A stretch of 64,000 nucleotides of DNA from Bacillota bacterium (lineage in GTDB: Bacteria; Bacillota; Clostridia; Lachnospirales; Lachnospiraceae): NCBI GenBank assembly GCA_902363515.1, contig CABJAN010000004.1, forward strand, positions 62,001 through 126,000, read 5' to 3'. The notes under the pieces were generated by a model, which was not told the DNA's origin, did not search any database, and saw only the letters and a program-made list of their open reading frames with translations. Below, piece by piece: positions 54,486 through 63,689 of the stretch (position 1 is its first letter; each line of letters begins with the position of its first letter). Position numbers and translations under genes: made by a program.

Positions 54486-56036
54486 ATGATTAGGATAGCA
54501 AAGACGGAAAATGGATTGGTGAGGGGGCTAGAAGGCGCAGATCCAAGAATTACGGCATTTAAGGGAATTCCATTTGCGGCACCTCCGGTTGGGGAAAACC
54601 GCTGGCGTGCGCCGCAGCCTGCAGAAAATTGGGAAGGGATACGGGATGCATATCGTTTTGCACCGATTTCTATGCAGGATACGCCTGGGAGTGGAACAGA
54701 TATTTATTGCAGAGAGTGGCATGTGGATCCTGAAATTGCTATGGAAGAGGATTGTTTATACTTAAATGTCTGGACAAGCGCAAAGAGTACAGAAGAAAAG
54801 CAACCAGTACTGCTCTGGTTTTTTGGCGGGGCGTTACAGTGGGGATATCCTGCGGAAATGGAATTTGAAGGGGAACGATTGGCAAGAAGAGGAGTCGTGG
54901 TTGTGACGGTTAATTATCGGATTAATTCATTTGGTTTCCTAGCACATCCGGAACTCACGCTACAGCAACCGGATGCCCCCACCAATTTCGGTAATCTGGA
55001 TCAGCAGGCAGGATTAAAGTGGATTATCCGTAATATTAAAGAATTTGGTGGTAATCCAAAGAATATCACGATTGCAGGACAGTCAGCAGGAGGCGGCAGT
55101 GTGTTGTCTCAGATGACTTGTCCGGATAACTTTGGATTGTTTCAGAAGGCGGTCATCATGAGTGCAATGATTCGGGATCCTTACACAGGTTTTAGTATTG
55201 GTACACCGCAGTCGCTTGCAAAAGCAGAGGAAAACGGACAGCATTTTTTTGAATTTCTCGGTGTGAATACACTTGAAGAGGCACGTAAACTGGATGCATA
55301 CTATATTAGGGACAAGTATGCGAAATTCAGGGAAGAACACCCCTGGATGATGACTGTGGAGGATCATCGATTTTGTTTCGGGAATCCGATGGTCTTATAT
55401 GCACAGGGAAAACATGCCTGTGTTCCGGTGATGGCAGGAAATACTGAAGATGAATTTCCTAGCTACCTTCGAGCTTTTTCGGAAGATGAAATGAGAGAAA
55501 AAGCGGCAGCCATTTTTGGAGAGAAGACAGAAGAATTTCTGAAGTTGCCAGGTGTGCTGCAGAAGGACGAAAACGGCTACGCGAGAGTAAACAGTCTGGA
55601 GTGTACGGCAAAAGCATTGTTTTTGCAGGAGCAGAAAAGGCATGATGCACAGGACTGTTATTATTATCGATTTGAAGCGGATATTCCGGGATGGGATAAT
55701 CCAGGAACTTTCCATTCTGTGGATCTGTGGTTCTTTTTTGAAACGCTAGCAAAGTGTTGGAGACCTTTTGTGGGTAGACACTATGACCTGGCACGGCAGA
55801 TGTGCAACTACTGGTGTAATTTCATTAAGACCGGAAATCCTAATGGACAGGATAACGATGGAACGCCATTGCCACAATGGGACAGCTATACTGAGGAAAA
55901 CCGGTGTGAGATGATGTTTACTGGAAGCGGCGCTAAAACGGGATTGGAGTCGAAAAATTCTTTGCGTGAATTTTTCATTCATCATCTGTCAGAGGACTTC
56001 AAAAAACAGGCAGATATATTAAAAAAAGCAGAATGA
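54486..56036 (+). CDS. Type-B carboxylesterase
   Basis: A 516-residue alpha/beta hydrolase of the cholinesterase/para-nitrobenzyl esterase family. Ser200 is in the elbow AGQSAGGGSV; the oxyanion region is in WFFGGALQWGYPAEMEF; EDCLYLNVWTS is the typical family block. It starts 4 bases after the previous gene and has no signal peptide. In this operon it likely removes acetyl or feruloyl groups from imported xylo-oligosaccharides. That role is inferred from context. Confidence 0.88.
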   Translation: MIRIAKTENGLVRGLEGADPRITAFKGIPFAAPPVGENRWRAPQPAENWEGIRDAYRFAPISMQDTPGSGTDIYCREWHVDPEIAMEEDCLYLNVWTSAKSTEEKQPVLLWFFGGALQWGYPAEMEFEGERLARRGVVVVTVNYRINSFGFLAHPELTLQQPDAPTNFGNLDQQAGLKWIIRNIKEFGGNPKNITIAGQSAGGGSVLSQMTCPDNFGLFQKAVIMSAMIRDPYTGFSIGTPQSLAKAEENGQHFFEFLGVNTLEEARKLDAYYIRDKYAKFREEHPWMMTVEDHRFCFGNPMVLYAQGKHACVPVMAGNTEDEFPSYLRAFSEDEMREKAAAIFGEKTEEFLKLPGVLQKDENGYARVNSLECTAKALFLQEQKRHDAQDCYYYRFEADIPGWDNPGTFHSVDLWFFFETLAKCWRPFVGRHYDLARQMCNYWCNFIKTGNPNGQDNDGTPLPQWDSYTEENRCEMMFTGSGAKTGLESKNSLREFFIHHLSEDFKKQADILKKAE

Positions 56037-56079
56037 AAAGAGCATATGGAATGCAAAATTTCGTTAGGAAAGGGGAAAA

Positions 56080-57783
56080 ATGGAATATCAGGAAAATAGG
56101 AGTTTCATTTTATTATATACTAGAGAAGTGCTTCCGACGGAATATCCGGACGGACTGGCACGTAGTATTCATATGGCATACAGCAGAGACGGAATCCATT
56201 TTGAAGCGCTACATCAGAATTATGGTATTCTTTTCGCGGAAGCGACAATCTGTGCAGATGACACAATTAGTCCCAAGTGCGTGAAAAATCCATGGGTATA
56301 TGAGCTTCCAGAGGGCGGATACGGAATCATCGCAGAACGTGTCAACGAGGATGGAAGCGTTGATGGGGAAAGTGACAGCAAAGTATTGTTCTGGAAGACA
56401 GAAGATTTTATAGAGTTTCAGTCATTTGGTCTGGTGCCGTGTAGTGCAGACTTACTGGATTTTAGGCAAGATGTTTCGCAATTGCAGGGAGCTGTTTTGC
56501 CGAAAGGTGCGGTTGAAGGAAATGTCATTGAGGTTAGAAGGAGCTTGTGTGACCGGATAGTGTTACACTGGAGCAGGATTCACAACACGGAAGTTTGTGT
56601 ACCGGAGAGTATTTGGGCGGCATCAGAAGAGGAACTTACAAAAGTTTGGGCGACCGCAATTTATTCTGATGGTTCCACTTCTTTAAAACAGGTGAAATGG
56701 GAGACAGAGGGAATTGATTTTCAGACAGAAGGAATCCATGAAATTAGTGGAACGGTGCAAAATATTCAATATGAATTTCCATTAGCGAAAGGTTACGGCG
56801 ATCCGGTAATTTTTCCTTGGGAAGGGAAATATTATTTTATAGCGACGAATGACAATCTGGACGATATTGGCTTATATGTGAGAGTGTCAGAAGATGTGGA
56901 CGGACTTTTTGCAGAAGGTGTGATGGAACATTTGATTTTGGGGAGAGATGAGGAAGGGAAATTCTGGCAGACCTTCTGGGCGCCGGAATTTCATGTCATT
57001 GGCGGTGAACTGTATATTCTGTTTGCGGTTAGCGATACGAACTGGGGACCACAGTGCCATTTAATGAAATTGAAAAAAAACGGTGATATTCTGAATCCGG
57101 CAGACTGGAGTTGTCCAATCAGAATCAGGAAAGCAGATGGAAGCTGGCTAACAGAAGTTGGAATCACATTGGATATGACCTACCTGAAAGCTGGTATGCG
57201 CTCCTACATGATCTGGTCCTATCGCAGACATACCATGAGTATCGGAGATACTGGTTCTATGCTCTATATTGCAACAGTGAATGAAGAAGATCCCAGTCGA
57301 CTTACCAGTGAGCCGGTGTTGCTTTCTCGCCCACTTTTTGGATGGGAAAATGTCAACGGTACAATTAACAATGAAGGACCCTACACATTTGTAAAAGAGG
57401 ATACTATATATCTGACCTATTCTGGCGGCGCTGCCAATTCCTATACATATGTGTTAGGCTTGTTTACGGCAAAGATGGAGGATGATTTACTTGATCCGAT
57501 GAATTGGAAAAAAAGCAATGTGCCGGTACTTTCCTTTTATTCTGTAGAAGGGGAATACGGACCTGGACACAATTCCTTTTTTACAGATGCACAAGGGAAT
57601 CTGATGATCGCGTATCATGCAGAAACAGACTTAGAGTCCACACTGCGGTGCGATGGTATCCGCCGGGTACATTTTGACATTCACGGACAGCCCGTATTTG
57701 ATATGTCGGTCAGACGGGATTTGTGTCCGGATTTGAAAAAAGTAAAAACCAGACTTATAACAGGAAGAAAGAAGGATAAATAG
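56080..57783 (+). CDS. Multidomain GH43 enzyme with N-terminal propeller-like and Ig-like parts
   Basis: A 567-residue cytoplasmic protein. Residues about 1-175 look like part of a beta-propeller (SIHMAYSRDGIHFEAL, KNPWVYELPEGGYGIIAERV). Residues about 180-235 resemble a bacterial Ig-like (Big_4) domain (WATAIYSDGSTSLKQVKWE). Residues about 236-560 are a GH43 propeller: Asp241 in YGDPVIFPWEGKYYFIA, WAPEFHVIGGELYILFAV for the second acidic position (Glu instead of Asp), and Glu432 in TINNEGPYTFVKED. It probably acts on arabinose or xylose side groups. The start follows AGGAAAGGGG. Confidence 0.82.
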   Translation: MEYQENRSFILLYTREVLPTEYPDGLARSIHMAYSRDGIHFEALHQNYGILFAEATICADDTISPKCVKNPWVYELPEGGYGIIAERVNEDGSVDGESDSKVLFWKTEDFIEFQSFGLVPCSADLLDFRQDVSQLQGAVLPKGAVEGNVIEVRRSLCDRIVLHWSRIHNTEVCVPESIWAASEEELTKVWATAIYSDGSTSLKQVKWETEGIDFQTEGIHEISGTVQNIQYEFPLAKGYGDPVIFPWEGKYYFIATNDNLDDIGLYVRVSEDVDGLFAEGVMEHLILGRDEEGKFWQTFWAPEFHVIGGELYILFAVSDTNWGPQCHLMKLKKNGDILNPADWSCPIRIRKADGSWLTEVGITLDMTYLKAGMRSYMIWSYRRHTMSIGDTGSMLYIATVNEEDPSRLTSEPVLLSRPLFGWENVNGTINNEGPYTFVKEDTIYLTYSGGAANSYTYVLGLFTAKMEDDLLDPMNWKKSNVPVLSFYSVEGEYGPGHNSFFTDAQGNLMIAYHAETDLESTLRCDGIRRVHFDIHGQPVFDMSVRRDLCPDLKKVKTRLITGRKKDK

Positions 57784-59769
57784 ATGGAATATCATGTTTC
57801 AAAACAAGGAAATGACCAGTATGTAGGAACAGATAGACAGCCGTTTCTGACAATTTCCCGAGCAGCAGCAATGGCAATGCCTGGTGATACAATAACCGTA
57901 CATGCTGGTACATACAGAGAGTGGGTTAGCCCGGCAAATGGAGGTACAGAAGAAAAAAGAATTGTTTATCGATCTGCGGGAGATGGAGAGGTTATAATTT
58001 CTGGTGCAGAGCAGGTGAAAGACTGGAGAGAGGAGGGAGACAATGTCTGGAGTACAGAGGTGGACAATACAATCTTTACTATCCGAAATCCATTCAAAGA
58101 AGAGTTATATGGGGATTGGGTATTTGAGGGCGCGTTTGTTCCGCATCTGGGAGAAGTATATATGGATGGTAAATCTTTATATGAGACGGATGTTGTAGAA
58201 AAATTGTATCATCCGGAAGTGTGGCAGCAGGCAAAATATCCGCAGGATTCCATGCTTCAGTGGTATGCGGAAGTTGGAGAAACAAAAACGAAAATCTGGG
58301 CGAACTTTGGTGGAAAAGATCCACGTTGTGAGAATGTAGAAATTAATGTGCGACCTTATTGTTTCTGGCCAGAAAAGACAGGGTGTAATTATATCACGGT
58401 GAAGGGTTTTACACTATGTCAGGCATCTCCTCAGTGGGCACCTCCTACTGCTCTGCAGGAAGGTTTGATTGGCCCGCACTGGAGTAAGGGATGGATTATA
58501 GAGGATAACTTGGTGTTTGAGTCAAAATGTGCCGGTATCAGTCTAGGTAAGGAAATCAGCACAGGGAACAATGAATGGTCAAATCAGAAATATAAGGGCG
58601 GTACACAGCGTGAGCAGGAAGTTATTTTCCGGGCGCTACAGAGTAACTGGAATAAAAAACATATCGGTAGTCATATCGTGCGAAACAATGTGATTCATGA
58701 CTGTGAACAGGCCGGTGTAGTAGGACACTTGGGCTGTGCGTTCAGTCAGATTTATAAAAACCGCATTTACAATATCCATCATAAACGGATTTTTCATGGT
58801 GCAGAGGTAGCAGGTATTAAACTGCATGCATCTTTAGATACGCATGTGACTGACAACCTGATTTATGGTTGTTATCGTGCAGTGTGGTTGGATTGGCAGG
58901 CACAGGGGACTCGTATCGGCCGCAATGTCTTTTTTGATAATCTGTCGGAAGACTTTTTCGTAGAAGTATGTCACGGCCCTTACGTGGTGGATCATAATTT
59001 GTTTCTTTCTAAAATGAACTTCCGAAATATGTCAGAAGGAGGTGCGTTTGTACATAACTTGTTTGCAGGTAAATTTGTACTGCGTTCTGAACTGACCAGA
59101 TATACGCCTTACCATATACCACATGAAACAGCAGTGGCCGGATATACCAACATCGCTGGTGGTGATGACCGATACTACAATAACATCTTTATCAGGGATG
59201 AAGATGGGAATAATGATGCAGTACCCATGACATTCTTCGAACATCTGCCGCTGGCACCTAGAGACAGTGTTAGTGATGACGGAAAGTCTGTGATGGACGG
59301 TGTGCCAGATAATTCTATTTGTTATTTGCATCCGGTAGGACTGCGATGTTATGATGAATACGCGGATAAGCAGGACGAGGCTGCATGGGAATATTCCTCC
59401 AACCCTAAGTGGAAGATTCCTGTATCTATGAAGAATAATTTATATCTTAACAATGCAGTGCCAACTTCCCATGAGGCGGAAGCTAAAGTTTATTTGGAAA
59501 AAGGTATTGATGTACAGGTATTTGTGGAGAAAGGCAAGGTAAAAATCTGCATTGAAAATCCGCAGATTTTACAGAGTACAGATGCTACAGTAGTAACAAG
59601 CGAACAGTTGGGTAAGTCCTATCACGCAGAAATGGCATTTGAACAACCAGATGGAACAAACTATCGATTTGATGAGGATTTCTTTGGCAAAGTAAGTGCC
59701 ACAGACAATGTGGTTCCGGGGCCTTTTGCTGTAGAAGGCGAAGAAAAAGTGGAATTTATATTGGGCTAG
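57784..59769 (+). CDS. GH120 beta-xylosidase
   Basis: A 661-residue right-handed beta-helix glycosidase matching the GH120 beta-xylosidases (XylC of Thermoanaerobacterium). Shared features are MEYHVSKQGND at the N-terminus, GDTITVHAGTYREWV, GLIGPHWSKGWIIEDN, and EVAGIKLHASLDTHV. The catalytic residues by alignment are Asp370 (WLDWQAQGTR, nucleophile) and Glu394 (FFVEVCHGPYVVDHN, acid/base). It has no signal peptide. It starts directly after the stop of the preceding gene and so belongs to the same transcript. It would remove xylose from short xylo-oligosaccharides in the cytoplasm. Confidence 0.9.
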   Translation: MEYHVSKQGNDQYVGTDRQPFLTISRAAAMAMPGDTITVHAGTYREWVSPANGGTEEKRIVYRSAGDGEVIISGAEQVKDWREEGDNVWSTEVDNTIFTIRNPFKEELYGDWVFEGAFVPHLGEVYMDGKSLYETDVVEKLYHPEVWQQAKYPQDSMLQWYAEVGETKTKIWANFGGKDPRCENVEINVRPYCFWPEKTGCNYITVKGFTLCQASPQWAPPTALQEGLIGPHWSKGWIIEDNLVFESKCAGISLGKEISTGNNEWSNQKYKGGTQREQEVIFRALQSNWNKKHIGSHIVRNNVIHDCEQAGVVGHLGCAFSQIYKNRIYNIHHKRIFHGAEVAGIKLHASLDTHVTDNLIYGCYRAVWLDWQAQGTRIGRNVFFDNLSEDFFVEVCHGPYVVDHNLFLSKMNFRNMSEGGAFVHNLFAGKFVLRSELTRYTPYHIPHETAVAGYTNIAGGDDRYYNNIFIRDEDGNNDAVPMTFFEHLPLAPRDSVSDDGKSVMDGVPDNSICYLHPVGLRCYDEYADKQDEAAWEYSSNPKWKIPVSMKNNLYLNNAVPTSHEAEAKVYLEKGIDVQVFVEKGKVKICIENPQILQSTDATVVTSEQLGKSYHAEMAFEQPDGTNYRFDEDFFGKVSATDNVVPGPFAVEGEEKVEFILG

Positions 59770-60134
59770 ATAGAGAGTACTGATGGTGTTTATACTTTGA
59801 TGATCAAAACATTGCTGGCAGTTATTGTAATTAATGAGCAGGTATCACTTGCGACAAATATCGTATTTTTTAGAGGGGGGAGTAACATAGTTGAGAAGAA
59901 AAAATGATACTGGTACATAATTCTATTTTTTACAGTCGTAATCTGAATATCTTGAAACGTGAATCACAATTGCTTTTAAAAAATTGCGATTATTCAGAGA
60001 GGATTTATTCCTTAAATGGGGCAGTCAGAAAATGGACTGCACTAAACAAGGTGAGGGGGATAATAGTTACCAAGTAGGAGGGAGTGACTGAATCCCATCG
60101 TTTAGTACACGTATTTTCAATGGTTGGTGTGTGC
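59770..60134. other. Intergenic stretch after the hydrolase operon
   Basis: About 365 bases with no supported gene. AT-rich, with small inverted repeats such as AATCACAATT/AATTGCGATT near 59960-59990. The operon terminator lies at its right end. Confidence 0.4.
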
Positions 60135-60182
60135 AGACTAATAGGCAGTGGTTAAACCATAGAAACCACTGCTTATTAGTCT
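60135..60182 (+). terminator. Terminator of the hydrolase operon
   Basis: A 19-base stem, AGACTAATA and onward (60135-60153), pairs with 60164-60182 with only one G-U pair, and a T-rich tail follows. It is the strongest hairpin in the island. Confidence 0.85.
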
Positions 60183-60389
60183 TTCTTTCATTATTGCTAA
60201 ACTTATATGTTGGACATTTTTGAAAATTGTACATAATCAGCAAGGCTGATTAGGAGTTCTGTGGACGGACAGAGGAAACTAAAATCGGTTTTATCTTGAA
60301 TAATGTTCACAATTTTGATAAGATATTAACCGAATATGATAAGTATCCTTGTTTCTTAAAGTTATATACAGAAATAAGGAGGTTATGGT

Positions 60390-60872
60390 ATAGAAAAAAT
60401 TTAAAAGGAAAAAGCATAGGATCTAGTATCTGTCAACACAAAGATGGCCTTTATCAAGCAAAGGATTATATAAAAAGGACGTTGTGATTCCAATTTAAAT
60501 AATTTAAGATTGAAGAAGAAACGTCTGGAATTCATGAAGAACAAAAAATTTTTTTCTAATAGATCTGAAGTATATCGAGAAAGAGCATTTAGAATTGCTC
60601 TTTCATGTTGCGAAAAAAATTCAGGTCAGGAACTTATTTTGCATACAGGGCTTTGTGCTGGGGAATTATGTGCATTACATATGGAAGAATATCTGTATAT
60701 GTTCCTGCCTTTTGTAACAAACTGTTATCAACAAAACATAAATCCGAGAATACTGCTTGATATCGTTGGACATCGGAGTTGGAAAATGACAGACCATTAT
60801 ACGCATCCAGAAAAAGAATTTATGCATCATGAGTTTGAAAAATATGAGGATTTGATAGGAAAACAGCAATGA
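60390..60872 (+). pseudogene. Decayed tyrosine integrase
   Basis: Pieces of a phage- or Tn-type integrase. KNLKGKSIGSSICQHKDGLYQAKDY (60390-60480) fits the N-terminal AP2-like segment. A later frame (60510-60872) has ILHTGLCAGELCALHMEE, the active-site box with Cys in place of the catalytic Arg. It then jumps to NINPRILLDIVGHRSWKMTDHYTHP, the C-terminal box; the HxLRHT part between has been deleted. The protein is inactive. It probably came with the element that brought the hydrolase operon. Confidence 0.75.
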
Positions 60873-60903
60873 ATAATTATTCAACCGGAATGAATATTAT
60901 TCA
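60870..60903. repeat. Pair of palindromes after the integrase remnant
   Basis: TGAATAATTATTCA (60870-60883) and TGAATATTATTCA (60891-60903) lie side by side at the end of the integrase remnant. They may be recombinase or regulator binding sites. Inferred. Confidence 0.45.
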
Positions 60904-60935
60904 TACGCTTAAAACCCAGTAAATACCTTCATATG

Positions 60936-60957
60936 AAAAAGGGTGTAAAAAGGGTGT
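60936..60957 (+). repeat. Tandem 11-base direct repeat near the integrase remnant
   Basis: AAAAAGGGTGT occurs twice in perfect tandem (60936-60946 and 60947-60957), 50 bases before mutS. Its position, next to an integrase remnant at the island's right edge, suggests part of an attachment region. No copy was noticed at the left edge. Confidence 0.5.
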
Positions 60958-61007
60958 AGTAAGCCAAAAATAAAACGTCCAAAAATGCTTGAAACAAAGG
61001 AAAAACA

Positions 61008-63683
61008 ATGGGTTTAACAATTAAAGATATAGATGTTGGTGCATTATCCCCGATGATGCAGCATTATGTAAAAACAAAAGAAGAATATAAGGACAGCATT
61101 TTATTTTACCGTCTGGGGGATTTTTATGAAATGTTCTTTGAGGATGCAGAAACGGTATCCAGAGAACTAGAGCTGACCCTCACAGGAAAAGACTGCGGAA
61201 TGGCAGAGAGGGCGCCCATGTGCGGCGTCCCCTTTCACGCAGCGGAAACCTATATTAACCGATTAATCAGCAAGGGTTATAAAGTGGCTATCTGTGAGCA
61301 GATGGAGGACCCAAAGCAGGCAAAAGGCATTGTAAGAAGAGAAGTAATCCGGGTAGTGACACCTGGAACTACGTTGAATACCCAGGCGTTAGATGAAACC
61401 AAAAACAATTACATTATGTCTGTGGTTTATCTTTCCAATCGTTTTGGTATTGCCATTGGAGATGTGACCACCGGAGATTTTATGGTGACAGAGGTGGAAA
61501 ATTCCAGAAAACTTCTGGATGAAATCTATAAATTTTCCCCTGCGGAGCTGGTGTGCAATGAAGCCCTTTGTATGAGCGGCATTGACCTGGAAGAATTGAG
61601 ACACCGCTTGAATCTTACACTGTCCCCTCTGGATGCCTGGTATTTTGATGATGATTTGTGCAGCCGTACATTGAAAGAGCATTTTCATGTAAGCTCTCTG
61701 GAAGGACTGGGATTAAAAGATTATGCCTGTGCTGTAATTGCAGCAGGGGCTTTGTTTACTTACCTTCTGGAAACGCAGAAAACTTCTCTGGATCATATGC
61801 GGGCTATTACCCCTTATGTGACAGACCGGTATATGCTCATTGACAGTTCTACCAGAAGGAATCTGGAACTTACTGAAACCATGCGGGATAAAGGAAAACG
61901 TGGTTCTCTTTTGTGGGTGCTGGATAAAACCATGACTGCCATGGGAGCCAGAATGCTTCGCACCTTTTTAGAGCAGCCTCTCATTGACCAGGAGGCAATT
62001 AATGGTCGATTGGATGCCCTGGAAGAACTCAATGCTCACGAGGTAGACCGGGAGGAATTAAGAGAGTATTTAAGCCCTGTATATGACATGGAGCGTTTAA
62101 TCAGCCGTGTGAGCTATCAGTCTGCCAATCCCAGAGACATGATTGCTTTTAAGACGTCCATTGGGATGATTCCCCCTATCCGCAGACTTCTGGCGCAATT
62201 TCAGTGCGAAGAGCTGCAGCAGATTTATGAGGAGATGGATGAATTAAAAGACCTTCATGAAGTGCTGGAGGCTTCTATTGTAGAAGAACCGCCTCTTGCC
62301 ATGAAGGAAGGCGGAATTATCAAAGAAGGCTATGATGCTCAGATTGATGAATTCAGGGAAGCCAAGACCAAGGGAAAGGTGTGGCTGGCAGAGCTGGAAG
62401 CCTCTGAAAAAGAAAAAACAGGTATTCGTACCTTGAAGATAAAATACAATAAAGTTTTTGGCTATTATCTGGAAGTGACCAATTCCTTTAAGGATATGGT
62501 GCCGGATTATTATACCAGGAAGCAGACTTTAACCAATGCGGAGCGGTATATTACCCCAAGACTAAAAGAACTGGAAGATATGATTCTGGGAGCAGAGGAT
62601 AAGCTTTATGCTCTGGAATATGATGAGTTTGTAAAAGTCCGTACTCTGGTAGCAGACCAGGTGGAACGGATTCAGCGGACAGCTAAGGCCATTGCCAAGC
62701 TGGATGCTTATGTGTCCATGGCTCTGGTGGCATCCAGAAACCATTATGTGCGTCCGAAAATCAATACCAGAGGTGTCATTGACATTAAAAACGGACGCCA
62801 TCCGGTGGTAGAGAACATGATTCCCAATGACATGTTTATTCCCAATGACACGTATCTGGACAATGGAAAGAACCGGATTTCCGTTATTACGGGACCAAAT
62901 ATGGCGGGAAAATCCACCTATATGCGACAGTCTGCCCTGATTGTTCTCATGGCGCAGATTGGTTCCTTTGTTCCGGCGGAAAAGGCAAATATTGGCATTG
63001 TGGATCGGATTTTTACCAGAGTGGGAGCTTCGGATGACCTGGCTAGCGGTCAGAGTACCTTTATGGTGGAAATGACAGAGGTGGCTAATATCCTTAGAAA
63101 TGCCACATCTAAAAGTCTTTTGATTCTGGATGAAATCGGAAGAGGAACCAGTACCTTTGACGGACTTTCCATTGCCTGGGCAGTGATTGAACATATCAGT
63201 AACCCAAGGCTTCTGGGGGCAAAAACCTTATTTGCAACTCACTATCATGAACTGACGGAGCTGGAAGGAAAACTGGCAGGGGTAAATAATTACTGCATTG
63301 CTGTAAAGGAACGGGGAGACGACATTGTCTTTCTCAGAAAAATCGTAAAAGGCGGCGCGGATAAGAGCTATGGAATCCAGGTGGCAAAACTGGCAGGAGT
63401 CCCGGATTCTGTCATTGAGCGGGCGAAAGAACTGGTGGAAGAACTGGTAAGCGCAGATATTACAACGACGGTTAAAAATATTGCTTCAGAGAACAAATCA
63501 GCCAAGCCAAAGCCGGTGCCTCATTATGACGAAGTAGATATGAAGCAGATGTCTTTGTTTGATACGGTGAAGGATGATGATGTACTGGAAGAATTAAAAA
63601 CAGTTCAGTTAGATGAACTAAGACCTGTGGATGCATTGAATTTATTATATCAGCTTCAAAATAAGCTGAAAAACAGATGGTGA
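61008..63683 (+). CDS. mutS: DNA mismatch repair protein MutS
   Basis: An 891-residue MutS. The mismatch-binding domain has RLGDFYEMFFEDAE, with the Phe-x-Glu wedge in the first 40 residues. Walker A is TGPNMAGKSTYMRQ (Gly629 on), and LLILDEIGRGTSTFDGLSIAWAV is the Walker B/signature region. The last 60 residues form the dimerisation end. It binds mispaired bases and recruits MutL. The ATG at 61008 follows AAAGGAAAAAC. mutL starts 6 bases after its stop. Confidence 0.97.
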   Translation: MGLTIKDIDVGALSPMMQHYVKTKEEYKDSILFYRLGDFYEMFFEDAETVSRELELTLTGKDCGMAERAPMCGVPFHAAETYINRLISKGYKVAICEQMEDPKQAKGIVRREVIRVVTPGTTLNTQALDETKNNYIMSVVYLSNRFGIAIGDVTTGDFMVTEVENSRKLLDEIYKFSPAELVCNEALCMSGIDLEELRHRLNLTLSPLDAWYFDDDLCSRTLKEHFHVSSLEGLGLKDYACAVIAAGALFTYLLETQKTSLDHMRAITPYVTDRYMLIDSSTRRNLELTETMRDKGKRGSLLWVLDKTMTAMGARMLRTFLEQPLIDQEAINGRLDALEELNAHEVDREELREYLSPVYDMERLISRVSYQSANPRDMIAFKTSIGMIPPIRRLLAQFQCEELQQIYEEMDELKDLHEVLEASIVEEPPLAMKEGGIIKEGYDAQIDEFREAKTKGKVWLAELEASEKEKTGIRTLKIKYNKVFGYYLEVTNSFKDMVPDYYTRKQTLTNAERYITPRLKELEDMILGAEDKLYALEYDEFVKVRTLVADQVERIQRTAKAIAKLDAYVSMALVASRNHYVRPKINTRGVIDIKNGRHPVVENMIPNDMFIPNDTYLDNGKNRISVITGPNMAGKSTYMRQSALIVLMAQIGSFVPAEKANIGIVDRIFTRVGASDDLASGQSTFMVEMTEVANILRNATSKSLLILDEIGRGTSTFDGLSIAWAVIEHISNPRLLGAKTLFATHYHELTELEGKLAGVNNYCIAVKERGDDIVFLRKIVKGGADKSYGIQVAKLAGVPDSVIERAKELVEELVSADITTTVKNIASENKSAKPKPVPHYDEVDMKQMSLFDTVKDDDVLEELKTVQLDELRPVDALNLLYQLQNKLKNRW

Positions 63684-63689
63684 TGAAAA

